Positions 19,148 to 28,446 of a stretch of DNA of 64,000 bases are shown piece by piece. A model generated the notes under the pieces. That model searched no databases. It saw only the letters and a program-made list of their open reading frames with translations, and was not told where the DNA came from. The DNA lies in assembly GCA_965215215.1 (NCBI GenBank), contig OZ244043.1, positions 3,348,001-3,412,000 of the forward strand, given 5' to 3'. This DNA comes from CALDTK01 sp965215215. Its GTDB lineage: Bacteria; Bacteroidota; Bacteroidia; Chitinophagales; Saprospiraceae. The position numbers and the translations under genes are program-made. Position 1 is the stretch's first letter. Every line of letters begins with the position of its first letter.

Positions 19148-20416
19148 TCACGCTACTTCGAACGGTCCGGATAGTTTCCTCAGCTCGTCCCAAAAGCGCG
19201 GGAAGCTCTTGCCGACCACACCCGGATCTTCGATTACGACGGGTCCGCGAAACGCCAGGGCCGCAAGAGACATCGCCATACGGTGATCGTGGTAAGTCGC
19301 CACCGATGGCGCCTCCTCCCACTGCGCGAGCTCCTGCACCATGTGGTACTCGCGCTTGGTGTTGGGTGCGAAGCGGGGCGGGAGCTTCGCGAACGATACG
19401 CCCACTTTGGCGAGCTCATCGCGCAGGGCCGCGATGCGATCCGTCTCCTTGATGCGCAAGGTCTGTAGCCCGGTAAACAGGCCGATCGTTCCGGTTAGGC
19501 CGCAGAGCACGGCGAAGCTTTGGGCTAGGTCGGGGCTCGTTTCGAAATTGCACTCCCAGTCGGCCGGTGCTTCGCCCGCTGTTTTGCGGAAGCGAAGCCC
19601 CCCCTCGTCGAATTCGGACGTTACGTTCCACTCGGCCACCCACTCGGTGAGTTGCCGATCGCCCTGCAGCGAGTCGGCGCGTAAGTTGGGCAGGTAGAGC
19701 TCCGTACCGGCGTCGGCGAGGGCGAGCCAGGTGGCGGGGTAGGAGGCGGCCGACCAGTCGCTTTCCACGGTGTAGTCGCCGCCGGTGTACGGGCGGCCCT
19801 CCACCCGGATGCCGTCGTCCTCCACGCGGGCTACGGCCCCAAAGTGGCGCATGAGGGCCACCGTCATCTCCAGGTACGGTCTGCTCACGAGCTCGCCCGT
19901 CCAGTGCAGGGTTAGGCCTTGCGGCAAAACGGGGGCCACGAGCAGGAGTGCGCTGAGGTACTGGCTCGACACGTCGCCGGGCAAACGCACGCTCGCCGTC
20001 GCGCGGAGCGGGGCGTCACCGATGCGCAGGGGAGGGTAGCCCTCCTCGCCGACGTACTCGACCTCGGCACCGAGCTCGCGGAGTGCGTCCACGAGCGGGG
20101 CGATCGGGCGCCGGAGCATGCGCTCGCTGCCGGTAAGGGTTTGGGTGCCGGGCCGCGTGCAGAGGTAGGCGGTGAGGAACCGGTAGGTCGTGCCGGCCGG
20201 ACCGCAATCGAGCGTCGCGCCGTCCCTTACCTCGCCGAGCAGTCTATCGAGCGTCACCGTGTCTTCCGCATCGGACAGATTGTGTAGCTGCACGCTGCCC
20301 GCGCCCGCGAGCGCACGAATGACGAGCGCCCGATTGGCGAGCGATTTGGAGGCCGGCAACCGGAACGTGCCGCTCGGCGGCAAAACGAGCTGCGGTAGCT
20401 TGATGGAATCAGCCAT
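19148..20416 (-). CDS. aroA: 3-phosphoshikimate 1-carboxyvinyltransferase (EPSP synthase)
   Basis: Joins shikimate-3-phosphate and phosphoenolpyruvate in aromatic amino-acid synthesis. Signatures visible are LPASKSLANRALVIRAL, the DCGPAGTTYRFLTAYL block, LPGDVSSQYLSALLL, LRIKETDRIAAL and the DHRMAMSLA segment. Length is 422 residues. The LPGD segment and a Gly-Pro-Ala-Gly-Thr loop make it somewhat divergent, as in other Bacteroidota. It follows nadA by 3 bases, so the two form an operon. Confidence 0.95.
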   Translation of the reverse strand: MADSIKLPQLVLPPSGTFRLPASKSLANRALVIRALAGAGSVQLHNLSDAEDTVTLDRLLGEVRDGATLDCGPAGTTYRFLTAYLCTRPGTQTLTGSERMLRRPIAPLVDALRELGAEVEYVGEEGYPPLRIGDAPLRATASVRLPGDVSSQYLSALLLVAPVLPQGLTLHWTGELVSRPYLEMTVALMRHFGAVARVEDDGIRVEGRPYTGGDYTVESDWSAASYPATWLALADAGTELYLPNLRADSLQGDRQLTEWVAEWNVTSEFDEGGLRFRKTAGEAPADWECNFETSPDLAQSFAVLCGLTGTIGLFTGLQTLRIKETDRIAALRDELAKVGVSFAKLPPRFAPNTKREYHMVQELAQWEEAPSVATYHDHRMAMSLAALAFRGPVVIEDPGVVGKSFPRFWDELRKLSGPFEVA

Positions 20417-20419
20417 GAA

Positions 20420-21439
20420 TCAAAGTCCCGCTTTGGCGCTCACCTCGAGCATGCGATCGATGCAGGCGCGACCTTCCTCGACGATCCAATCGGGCAAGAC
20501 GATCTCCGGCAACTCGTACTCCATGCAGGTGTAGAGCTTCTCCATGGTGTTGCGCTTCATGTGGGGGCACTCGTTGCAGGCGCAGGTGTTGTCGGGCGGG
20601 GCGGGGATAAACTCGGCGTCGGGTCGCCCTTTGATCATCTGGTGGATGATACCCGCCTCGGTGGCGACGACGAAGGTCTTGACCGCCGTGTTGGTCGCCG
20701 TGTAGCGGAGCAGTCCGCTCGTAGAGCCAATGTAGTCCGCCCGTTCGAGCAGGTCCGGCTCACACTCCGGGTGCGCGATGAGCTTAGCCTCGGGGTTGGC
20801 GGACAGTAGTTTGGTGATCTTCTCGTCGGAGAAGATCTCGTGCACCATGCACGAGCCGTTCCACAGCCGCATCTCGCGCCCGGTCTTCTTCACCAAGTAC
20901 TTGCCCAGGTTGATGTCCGGCGCGAAGATGATGGGCTGCGACTCGGGGATCGACTCGATGATGTGTACGGCGTTGGTGCTCGTACAGCACACGTCGGTGA
21001 GGGTCTTGAGCTCCGCGGTACAGTTGATGTAGCTCACCACCACGTGGTCCGGGTACTTCTCCTTGTACTTACGAAACAGGTGGGGCGGACACGAGTCGGC
21101 CAGCGAGCAGCCCGCCTTGAGGTCGGGCAGCAGTACCTTCTTGCCCGGGTTGAGCATCTTGGCCGTTTCGGCCATGAAGTGTACCCCGGCGAATACGATG
21201 ATGTCGGCGTCGGTCGACTCGGCTTGCTGACTCAAGCCCAGCGAATCGCCCACGTAGTCGGCTACGTCTTGGATCGGACCTTCCTGGTAGTAGTGCGCCA
21301 GCACGATCGCGTTCTTCTCCTTTTTGAGTCGATTGATTTCGGCGGCGAAGTCGAGGGTGGGATCGACGGCGAGGTCGAGGTATCCGTTTCGTTCCAGGCG
21401 GGCGGCGGCGCGTTCGAGGGCGGGATTGGCGGGGGCCAT
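20420..21439 (-). CDS. nadA: Quinolinate synthase A
   Basis: A 4Fe-4S enzyme that condenses iminoaspartate with dihydroxyacetone phosphate to quinolinate for NAD synthesis. The N-terminal LAHYYQEGPIQDVADYVGDS motif and the three cluster cysteines are visible: one in the KAGCSLADSCPP region, one in CCTSTNAV and one in CACNECPHMK. It has 339 residues and is the first gene of nadA-aroA. nadB and nadC are not in the window. Confidence 0.95.
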   Translation of the reverse strand: MAPANPALERAAARLERNGYLDLAVDPTLDFAAEINRLKKEKNAIVLAHYYQEGPIQDVADYVGDSLGLSQQAESTDADIIVFAGVHFMAETAKMLNPGKKVLLPDLKAGCSLADSCPPHLFRKYKEKYPDHVVVSYINCTAELKTLTDVCCTSTNAVHIIESIPESQPIIFAPDINLGKYLVKKTGREMRLWNGSCMVHEIFSDEKITKLLSANPEAKLIAHPECEPDLLERADYIGSTSGLLRYTATNTAVKTFVVATEAGIIHQMIKGRPDAEFIPAPPDNTCACNECPHMKRNTMEKLYTCMEYELPEIVLPDWIVEEGRACIDRMLEVSAKAGL

Positions 21440-21529
21440 GCGTGTGGTGGCGTGAGTTGGGAGAAATTGAGGTCGTAATGTAACCGGTGAGGCGCCCTTA
21501 GGTGTTAACCTAGCCTCTTGCCCATCGAA

Positions 21530-22306
21530 ATGCTAGCTGATCAACGCCGCCAGTTCGCGACGGCGCTTCGCGCCGCACTCACCGCCGTCGGGTTTTTGTG
21601 GGTACTGCACGTGCTGAGGTTGCTCGCGAGCGGTTCGGCGGGGGCTTGGGGGATTTTGCCCCGGCGCCTAGACGGGCTCCACGGCATTCTTACCGCGCCG
21701 CTCGCCCACGGGGATTGGGGGCACCTTTTCAATAACTCGGTACCGCTGCTCGCCACCATCGTGCTGCTCGTCTATTTCTTCCCGAGGATCGCCTTCCGCG
21801 CGATGGTGCTGCTCTACTTCCTGACGGGGTTGGCCGTTTGGTTGCTCGCCCGGGGCGAGGGTTGGGGGGCGGACGTTACGATATCGCACGTGGGTGCCTC
21901 CGGCGTGGCCTACGCGCTGGTGAGCTTCCTGTTCTGGCTCGGTGTCTTTAAGCGCTCGCTGCAGAGCGTGGTGGTCGCGCTGGTGATCCTATTTTACTTC
22001 TCGGGTATGATCGTGGGTGTTCTACCGGACCAACTGCACGTAAGTTGGGAGAGTCACCTGCTCGGTGGCATCGTCGGAATGGGGGTGGCCTGGCTGTTTC
22101 GCTCGGCGGTCGTCAACGATCCGAGCGCCGAGCCGCCGCCCGAGGAGCCTTACGCCACCCAGCCCGTGCTGCCGGCGGACACGTTTACCTACACGCGTGC
22201 CGAGCGGGAGCAGCTCCGCCTGGAGGCGGAGCGGAGGCGGTTCGAAGCCAAGCGGACCTGGCTCGACGACCGAAGCGCCCACTGCGGACGTTTCGGAGAT
22301 CATTGA
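21530..22306 (+). CDS. Rhomboid-family intramembrane serine protease
   Basis: A 258-residue membrane protein. The rhomboid pattern is complete: HGDWGHLFNN in the loop after helix 1-2, the catalytic Ser124 in HVGASGVAYAL (the GxSG motif) and His176 in SWESHLLGG. About six hydrophobic helices end near residue 190; a charged cytoplasmic tail of about 65 residues follows, rich in Glu and Arg. I chose the ATG at 21530; a TTG four codons upstream is possible. The target is unknown. It overlaps the convergent kinase gene by 7 bases. Confidence 0.92.
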   Translation: MLADQRRQFATALRAALTAVGFLWVLHVLRLLASGSAGAWGILPRRLDGLHGILTAPLAHGDWGHLFNNSVPLLATIVLLVYFFPRIAFRAMVLLYFLTGLAVWLLARGEGWGADVTISHVGASGVAYALVSFLFWLGVFKRSLQSVVVALVILFYFSGMIVGVLPDQLHVSWESHLLGGIVGMGVAWLFRSAVVNDPSAEPPPEEPYATQPVLPADTFTYTRAEREQLRLEAERRRFEAKRTWLDDRSAHCGRFGDH

Positions 22307-24522
22307 GCCGCTTGGGTCGCGTTTTGCGGGAGCGTGAAGTAGAAGGTGGTGCCGGGCGAACCGTCGGCATTCCCCTCGAACCAGAGCCGCCCGCCCAGGC
22401 GTTGAACCGTTTTTTGGGCGATGGCCAGCCCTACGCCGGTACCCCCGAACTCGCTGCGCGCGTGCAGGCGTTGGAAAAGGACGTAGACCTTGTCGGCGTA
22501 CGCCGGATCTATCCCGATCCCGTTGTCGCTGACCGATACGAGCCACTCCTCCCCGACGGTCCGTACCTGGATGTGTACCCGTGGCGGGATCTCCGCGCGC
22601 CGAAATTTGACGGCATTGTCCATGAGCGCAGCCAGTACGTGACGAAGCAGCTGGCCGTTCGTGTGTACGCGGGGCAAATCTACGTAGGTCAGTTGCGCCT
22701 CACTCTCCTGGATCGCGGAAGCCATCTCCCGGTCGACCGACGCTACGACGCGCTCGAAATCGACCCAACTGCGGCGGCCGTCGAGCCGGGCGATCGAGGT
22801 GTAGTGCATCAGGGAGTCCAGTAGGTGATTGAGCCGAGCCACGCCTTCGGTCACGAAGCTGAAAAATTCGCCGGCCTCCCCGCCGAGTTGCGTTACGTAG
22901 TTGCGGTGGATCAGCGATACGTAGGAGCCGATTTGCCGGAGCGGCTCCTTGAGGTCGTGGCTCGCGATGTAGGCAAACTGGCGCAGCTCTTCGTAAGCCT
23001 GCACCAGCTCGCGGTTGGTCCGATCTACCTCCTCGCTCTTCGCGATGAGCTCGCCCTGCAGCGCGTTGATGTGGGTCAGCTCCTCGATCTCGCGTTCCTT
23101 CTCGCGCAGGGCGGCACGCATGTCTAAGTTCGGGAGCTGCCGCTCGCGTAGGTTGTCGAGTAGTTCGCCCGTGCAGGCGGACGCGGCGCGCTCGTGCGCT
23201 AGAGCAGCCGCCGGATCGCCCCGTTGCTCGGCCAAGGCGGCCGCGAGCCGCAGCGAGCTCCGGCGTTCCTCGGGGGCAGCGCGTGCGGCCGAGAGTACGG
23301 CCAGTCGTTCGGCTTCGGACGACCGGCCCGCGTGGTCGGCGAGCAGCGCGCGCACGTGGTGGACGACCGGCGGATACTCCGGCTCCGCCGCTTCGTCGAT
23401 GTTCAGTAGCGCGGCCTCGGTCAGTGCCCGTTGCGCGTCCGCGTACCGCCCAGCGCGCAGATCGAGTAGCGCGAGGTAGGCGATGGGTGCCGCGGGCCGC
23501 TCCGTACTCCCCGGCGCCCGCGCCGAGTCGAGCGCCTGACGCATGAAGGCCGTAGCCCGTTCGGGGCGTCCCCGGTGCAGCGCCACCGTACCGAGGGCGA
23601 GGGTGGCGTGAAATAGATCCCCCGCCCGCTGCGTGGTCGCCGCCGAGGCGGCGGCCCGCTCGAGGTAGGTCTCGGCCTGGCGCTCGTTGCCGAGGGCGGT
23701 GTACACCAAACCGAGCTCGAGTTCCGCTTGGGTCACCAAACGCCTGAAATCGATGCCCTGGGCACCGTCGAGCGCCTCGTAGAGCACGCGTAGGGCGATG
23801 GCGAAGTTGCCCCGTAGCCGACTCGACTTGCCGAGCGCGTACTGGGCGCGGATCAGGAATTCGGGCTCGCCTGCCTTTCTGGCCAGCGTGGTAGCACGGT
23901 GGGCGGCGTCAAGCGCTTCAACGAGCGCACCCGTCGTCAGGGCCGCCGTAGCCTTCGCTAAGCACAGTTCGGCCAGCAAACTCGCCTCCGCACCGGGCGG
24001 CGCGTGCGCGATAGCAGCCTCGGCCAGTGCGAGCCTTCCGGCAAAACCGGTCCCGCCCGCCTCGGCGAGGCTACTCGCCTGGGCTACCCGTACCCGGGCG
24101 CGTAGGCCGGGCGATCGCGCGTCCGAGGCGGCCCGTTGCAAAGCGCTCTCCGCGCGTTCGTACTTTTCGAGTCGAAGCCACCCCACGGCCTCTACGTAGT
24201 ACAGGTACGCTGACCTATCGCGCGAGGTAGTTTCTTGCCTGAGCAGCGCCAACCCATCCCATCCCCGCAGTTCCATCTCCGGATCGACGAGGTAGGCGCC
24301 GTTGGTGAGGTAGATCTCGCTGATGAGGGCGCGCGCGGCGAATACGACGTTGGGCGCTTCGCCCGAGCGCTGTGCGAAGTCGAGTGCGATTTGGGCGTTG
24401 TTGAGCGCCTTTTTGAGCTGTCTGCGGCGCAGCAGATCGCGCCCGAGGCCGAGGAGGTCCCGTAGCTTAGGGGCTTCCCGTACGAGCTGCGGGGTTTCTG
24501 AATTTGCTGAGGGGCTAAACAC
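22300..24522 (-). CDS. Cytoplasmic TPR-containing sensor histidine kinase
   Basis: About 740 residues. The N-terminal 410 residues are helical repeats of TPR type (Ala/Leu/Tyr pattern, for example ALGNERQAETYLERAA). A coiled coil follows (about 455-510), then the HisKA dimerisation domain with the phosphorylated His522 in IASHDLKEPLR, and an HATPase domain with N box ALMDNAVKFR, G1 SDNGIGID and G2 GGTGVGLAI. No transmembrane segment, so it senses an internal signal or partner. No regulator gene adjoins. The start is uncertain: GTG at 24522 is used, TTG at 24543 is possible. Confidence 0.92.
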   Translation of the reverse strand: MFSPSANSETPQLVREAPKLRDLLGLGRDLLRRRQLKKALNNAQIALDFAQRSGEAPNVVFAARALISEIYLTNGAYLVDPEMELRGWDGLALLRQETTSRDRSAYLYYVEAVGWLRLEKYERAESALQRAASDARSPGLRARVRVAQASSLAEAGGTGFAGRLALAEAAIAHAPPGAEASLLAELCLAKATAALTTGALVEALDAAHRATTLARKAGEPEFLIRAQYALGKSSRLRGNFAIALRVLYEALDGAQGIDFRRLVTQAELELGLVYTALGNERQAETYLERAAASAATTQRAGDLFHATLALGTVALHRGRPERATAFMRQALDSARAPGSTERPAAPIAYLALLDLRAGRYADAQRALTEAALLNIDEAAEPEYPPVVHHVRALLADHAGRSSEAERLAVLSAARAAPEERRSSLRLAAALAEQRGDPAAALAHERAASACTGELLDNLRERQLPNLDMRAALREKEREIEELTHINALQGELIAKSEEVDRTNRELVQAYEELRQFAYIASHDLKEPLRQIGSYVSLIHRNYVTQLGGEAGEFFSFVTEGVARLNHLLDSLMHYTSIARLDGRRSWVDFERVVASVDREMASAIQESEAQLTYVDLPRVHTNGQLLRHVLAALMDNAVKFRRAEIPPRVHIQVRTVGEEWLVSVSDNGIGIDPAYADKVYVLFQRLHARSEFGGTGVGLAIAQKTVQRLGGRLWFEGNADGSPGTTFYFTLPQNATQAAQ

Positions 24523-24620
24523 GCTTACCCTCGCCTCTAGCAAATCGGGTGCCGGGCTTAACCCGCCGCTGGCCTGACGTACCGAACGCCCGTCGAGCAG
24601 CCTGCGTTCAGCTACGACGC

Positions 24621-25682
24621 ATGACGAAACAACTACCCGAGCTCAAGATTTCCCGCGTCCGTAGCTCTCTGTACACGCTCGCATTGGTTATGCTCGGCAT
24701 CGCGGCCCTGTACTACGCCAAGTCCGTGCTGCTACCGATCGCGTTCGCGGGTATCGTGGCCATGCTCGTGTATCCCACCGTCGAGCGCCTGACCCCGGTG
24801 GTAGGCAGGGGCGGGGCCATCGCCGTCGTAATGATTGGCTTGGTGGGCCTCGTACTGAGTACACTGGCCGTACTGGGGTATCAGTTCGCCGGATTCTACG
24901 AGGAGTGGCCACGTATTGAGCAAAATCTCCTCGACGCGATCGAGGAGGTGCAACGTGCGACGGCGCGGGCGATAGGTTGGACGTCAGACGAGCTCGAAAC
25001 CGTGGTCGAGGAGGAATTCGCCGGAGCCCAAAACGGTGGAGGGAACGCGGGTAGGTCCGTCGTCACACACACGCTCGAGTTCCTCACGGATTTTCTTCTG
25101 TTCTTCGTGTACCTCGCCTTGATCCTACTCGAAGCGCCACGTTTGGAGCGATTCGTCATCCGGCGCGTCCCCCGCCGGATGAACGATACGGCCGAAGACG
25201 CGCTTCAGCAGGTGCGTAAGGTATCCGGCAACTACCTCTGGGGGCGATTTCTGCTCATCTGCATCTTGTTCGTGTTGTACTCGTTGGGCTTCTACTTCGG
25301 CGAGCTACAGTTCCCGTTCGTGGTTGCGATAATCTGCGCCATACTGAGTTTGCTTCCCTACCTCGGCGGGATCCTGGCGGCGCTACTGGCCGTGGGCGTC
25401 GCTGCACTGTCCGATGATTTTGCTTCAGTCGCGTTGTGGGCGGTGGTCACGCTGTCTGTAGCGCAAGCCTTCGAGAGCTACGTAATTACGCCTTTCTTGA
25501 TCGGTAAGGAGGTGAGCCTCAATCCCTTGGCGACCATGGTCGCCGTAATCGCCCTAAGCGCAATATGGGGAGTCGGGGGCGCCATATTGGCAATTCCGAT
25601 CGTGGCGATGTTACGTCAGGTACTCGAACACTTACCGGGGGGTGAAGACTACGCCTACTTGCTCAGCGATCGAAAAGATTAA
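24621..25682 (+). CDS. AI-2E family transporter (TqsA/PerM type)
   Basis: A 353-residue inner-membrane protein with about seven to eight hydrophobic helices and the long polar loop (about residues 100-140) seen in this family. The C-terminal blocks LPYLGGILAALLAV and AQAFESYVITPFLIGKEVSLNPLATM are typical. Family members include an AI-2 exporter and Na+/H+ antiporters; the substrate is not predictable. I chose ATG 24621 because the 24 upstream codons look untranslated. The yihY-like gene begins three bases after its stop. Confidence 0.9.
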   Translation: MTKQLPELKISRVRSSLYTLALVMLGIAALYYAKSVLLPIAFAGIVAMLVYPTVERLTPVVGRGGAIAVVMIGLVGLVLSTLAVLGYQFAGFYEEWPRIEQNLLDAIEEVQRATARAIGWTSDELETVVEEEFAGAQNGGGNAGRSVVTHTLEFLTDFLLFFVYLALILLEAPRLERFVIRRVPRRMNDTAEDALQQVRKVSGNYLWGRFLLICILFVLYSLGFYFGELQFPFVVAIICAILSLLPYLGGILAALLAVGVAALSDDFASVALWAVVTLSVAQAFESYVITPFLIGKEVSLNPLATMVAVIALSAIWGVGGAILAIPIVAMLRQVLEHLPGGEDYAYLLSDRKD

Positions 25683-25685
25683 ACC

Positions 25686-26837
25686 ATGCTTAAGAAGATC
25701 TGGAATTTTACGAAAGATTTGGTCAACGCCTACATCGAGGACGATGGTTTTACCAAAGGAGCCGCCCTCGCTTACTACACCACGTTTTCGCTGGCGCCGA
25801 TCATCATCGTGATCATCGCCGTGGCCGGGATCTTCTACGGGAAGGAGGCGATGGAGGGCCAGGTGTTCAGCCAGCTCGAGGGGATGATCGGACCGGAGAC
25901 CGCCGCCACGGTGCAGGACCTCGTTAAGGCGAGCTACAACGCCGGTGGCAATTGGTGGGTGACGACGATAAGCGTGGGGACCCTTATCTTCGGTGCTACC
26001 GGTGCGTTCAATCAACTAAAACTTTCGCTCGATAAAATCTGGGAGCTCGAATCGAAGCCGAAAAACGGGTTGATCGGATTCATCATGGCGCGGCTGGTGT
26101 CCTTCTCGCTCGTACTGAGTATCGGCTTCATCCTCCTCGTCTCGCTAGTCGTCAACGCCGTCGCGGTTGCGCTGAGCGATAAACTGACGGAGTACTTCTC
26201 CGTAGCCGGCGAAGTCTCGCTCGCCCTTTTCGGGACGGTCATATCCCTCGCCCTCACCGGCGGCGTGTTTGCCTTAATATTTAAGTACCTACCGGACGCC
26301 AAGGTCCGCTGGCGTGAGGTACTGTGGGGGTCGCTCTTCACGGCCGTGCTGTTTGCGCTCGGCCAGAAAGGCATCAGCTACTACATCGGCAATAGCTCCA
26401 TCACGTCCGGATTCGGGGCGGCGGGGTCCTTGGTCGCTCTACTGGTGTGGACCTACTACTCGAGCCAGATCGTTTTCCTCGGGGCGGAATTTATCTGGAC
26501 GCTCGGCAAGATGAACGGGCACCCCGTGCTGCCCGACTCGAACGCCGTGAAGGTGGTGAAGGTCTCGGAGAAGATGGACGAAGCCCAAGCGCACCGCTAC
26601 GAGCGGCGGGCGGCGGCCAACCTCGCGGCCAATAAAGGGAGGGTCAGCAAGTCGACACTCCCCAAACCCGCGGGAGGGCGCACACTCACGCAAAACCGCG
26701 TGAGTCGCACGTTCGTGCACGAATCCGAGTCGCGCATCGTAGCCAACGGCGAGATCAGCGACGGCGGTCGGGGAGAGCGAATCGGCGAGGGCGAGGACGA
26801 AACCGCGCCGCTGCCGAAGCCGGGCGTAGAGGCCTGA
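25686..26837 (+). CDS. YihY/BrkB-family membrane protein
   Basis: A 383-residue protein with about six transmembrane helices in the first 290 residues. The family block DGFTKGAALAYYTTFSLAPIIIVIIAV lies near the N-terminus, and LVALLVWTYYSSQIVFLGAEF near the end of the membrane part. The last 90 residues are charged and probably cytoplasmic. The biochemical role of YihY proteins is not settled. Co-directional and nearly contiguous with the AI-2E gene. Confidence 0.92.
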   Translation: MLKKIWNFTKDLVNAYIEDDGFTKGAALAYYTTFSLAPIIIVIIAVAGIFYGKEAMEGQVFSQLEGMIGPETAATVQDLVKASYNAGGNWWVTTISVGTLIFGATGAFNQLKLSLDKIWELESKPKNGLIGFIMARLVSFSLVLSIGFILLVSLVVNAVAVALSDKLTEYFSVAGEVSLALFGTVISLALTGGVFALIFKYLPDAKVRWREVLWGSLFTAVLFALGQKGISYYIGNSSITSGFGAAGSLVALLVWTYYSSQIVFLGAEFIWTLGKMNGHPVLPDSNAVKVVKVSEKMDEAQAHRYERRAAANLAANKGRVSKSTLPKPAGGRTLTQNRVSRTFVHESESRIVANGEISDGGRGERIGEGEDETAPLPKPGVEA

Positions 26838-26855
26838 GCTACACGGGGCCGCTGC

Positions 26856-27011
26856 CTACATGTACCCGATCCCCTTTACGAAGTAGGTGAGCACGAACGG
26901 GAGCGAGACCCAGAACCACGTTGGATCCACGATCAGGAAACCGACGGTGATGACCAGCGATACCCCAAAGATGATCCAATCTAGTCGGTGGGATTTTTTA
27001 GCCTCTGACAT
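26856..27011 (-). CDS. Small membrane protein, 51 residues
   Basis: ATG at 27011 to TAG at 26856. The product has a charged N-terminus (MSEAKKSHRLDW) followed by two hydrophobic stretches (IIFGVSLVITVGFLIV and FWVSLPFVLTYFV) separated by DPTW. That layout, a clean frame and the lack of any other gene in the gap support a real two-helix membrane protein. No homologue is recognised by eye. Confidence 0.6.
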   Translation of the reverse strand: MSEAKKSHRLDWIIFGVSLVITVGFLIVDPTWFWVSLPFVLTYFVKGIGYM

Positions 27012-27138
27012 ATTAGTGATTCTTGTAAATCTGGGGCAAATGTAAACCGCTCAATACCCACGCGCAGGGCTTTCGGTTGCTCGGCTATCTTCACCCCGCG
27101 TCGGGCGTCCGGCACAGCTTTTCAAATGATCTCCATCA

Positions 27139-27510
27139 ATGGCAAAGGACCAAGAACTATTCGAGCGCGCAATCAAATGGGTGAAGAGCCAGGGTTTCGA
27201 CAAGGTCCGCGCGAACACGGAGGAGTACGACGCCCCGGGGGCGTTTCGCCGACAAGACGGGGGCGACGCCGACGAGGGCGAGCTGATGACTCCCGACATT
27301 ACCGCCGTTAAGAATAAGCGCAAGAGCTACTTCGAGATCGCGATGAAGGACGATGAGCTCGACCACAACATCTCCAAGTGGAAGCTCATCTCCACGGTGG
27401 CCTCCGCCCAGAACGGTAAGCTCTTCCTACTCGCACCCCACGGACACAAAGCATTCGCCACGCGCGTCATGGAACGGCACGACATCATCGCCGAGGTCAT
27501 AGCGCTCTAG
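27139..27510 (+). CDS. Small conserved protein, possible restriction-endonuclease-like fold
   Basis: A 123-residue soluble protein. The order PDITAVKNKRKSYFEIAMK followed by KLISTVASAQNGKLFLLAP and GHKAFATRVM suggests a small alpha/beta domain resembling PD-(D/E)xK folds: an Asp in PDI, then a Glu in FEI two residues before a Lys-containing turn. That fold is inference from pattern only. It precedes the DUF1415 gene by 4 bases. Confidence 0.75.
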   Translation: MAKDQELFERAIKWVKSQGFDKVRANTEEYDAPGAFRRQDGGDADEGELMTPDITAVKNKRKSYFEIAMKDDELDHNISKWKLISTVASAQNGKLFLLAPHGHKAFATRVMERHDIIAEVIAL

Positions 27511-27514
27511 TTTA

Positions 27515-28060
27515 TTGACCGCGCGCCTCGAAGCGACCCGCGCTTGGCTCGACCAGGCCGTCGTAGCCCAAAACTTTTGCCCCTTCGCCAGTCGCCCACT
27601 CCGCGAAGGGCGGGTGCGTCTCGCGTTCGCGGCGGGTATCGACATCGAAGCGGCGCTGGGGAGCCTGGTCAGCGCGTGTCGCGAGCTGAGGGCCCAGGAG
27701 GATACCGTAGACACGCTGTTGCTGGTTTTGCCAGCACACTTCGACGACCTGAGGAGCTACTCGGCGGGATTCGAGCTCGCCGAGCTCGTGGTCGCCGAAG
27801 TTTTCGCGGGCGAATTCGTCCTCGCTGGCTTCCATCCGGACTACCTGTTTGCGGAGGTCGAGGCCGACGACATCGCGCACTGGATCCACCGGTCTCCTTA
27901 CCCGGTTTGGCACGTACTGCGCGGCGAACAACTGGAGGCCGTCGCGCCGGGTATCGACGTTGCCTCCGTACTGGCCCGCAATCGGTGGTGGGCCGCAGGG
28001 CTCGGCGAAGCTTGGTTCGAAACGCACTTAGCGAAGTGGCGCCGCGGGGTGAACGCGTGA
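27515..28060 (+). CDS. DUF1415 family protein
   Basis: About 181 residues. Family blocks seen are WLDQAVVAQNFCPFA near the start (a conserved Cys-Pro), FDDLRSYSAGFELAELVV, LAGFHPDYLFAEV and HRSPYPVWHVLR. The function of DUF1415 is unknown. The frame starts at TTG (27515); no ATG precedes the first conserved block, so an unusual start codon is likely. Four bases separate it from the preceding small gene. Confidence 0.88.
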   Translation: MTARLEATRAWLDQAVVAQNFCPFASRPLREGRVRLAFAAGIDIEAALGSLVSACRELRAQEDTVDTLLLVLPAHFDDLRSYSAGFELAELVVAEVFAGEFVLAGFHPDYLFAEVEADDIAHWIHRSPYPVWHVLRGEQLEAVAPGIDVASVLARNRWWAAGLGEAWFETHLAKWRRGVNA

Positions 28061-28081
28061 GCGCGCTACCGGCGCGTCGTA

Positions 28082-28408
28082 CTAAAGGGAAAAGCTCTCG
28101 CCACAGGCGCAGGTACGCGTGGCGTTCGGGTTCTCGAACGTGAATCCCGTACCCTCGAGTCCGCCGCTAAACACGAGGCGCGTGTTCGCGAGGTAGATAA
28201 ACGAGCGCAGGTCCGTTACCACGCGCTCGCCGTTGTCCTCGAACACCTGATCGTCGTCCCTGAGGTCGTCGTCGAACTCGAGGTTGTAGCTCAGGCCGGA
28301 ACACCCGCCGCTCGTTACGCTGACGCGTACGAAGTGATCCGGCGTAAGCGCGTCCCGCTCGCGGATGTGAGAGATTTGAGTCTTGGCACTGTCGTCAACG
28401 AAGAGCAT
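28082..28408 (-). CDS. sufA: A-type iron-sulfur carrier (HesB/IscA/SufA family)
   Basis: A 108-residue Fe-S carrier that receives clusters made on a scaffold and passes them to target proteins. The three ligand cysteines are present: one in SGGCSGLSYN and two in TCACGESF at the C-terminus. I placed the start at ATG 28408, because the frame continues upstream only as a shadow of the desulfurase gene. It lies 38 bases after the cysteine desulfurase on the same strand, its expected sulfur source. SufA and ErpA cannot be told apart here. Confidence 0.93.
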   Translation of the reverse strand: MLFVDDSAKTQISHIRERDALTPDHFVRVSVTSGGCSGLSYNLEFDDDLRDDDQVFEDNGERVVTDLRSFIYLANTRLVFSGGLEGTGFTFENPNATRTCACGESFSL

Positions 28409-28446
28409 ACGTACAAATTTACAGGCGCAGCCGGGGCCGAGCCCCC

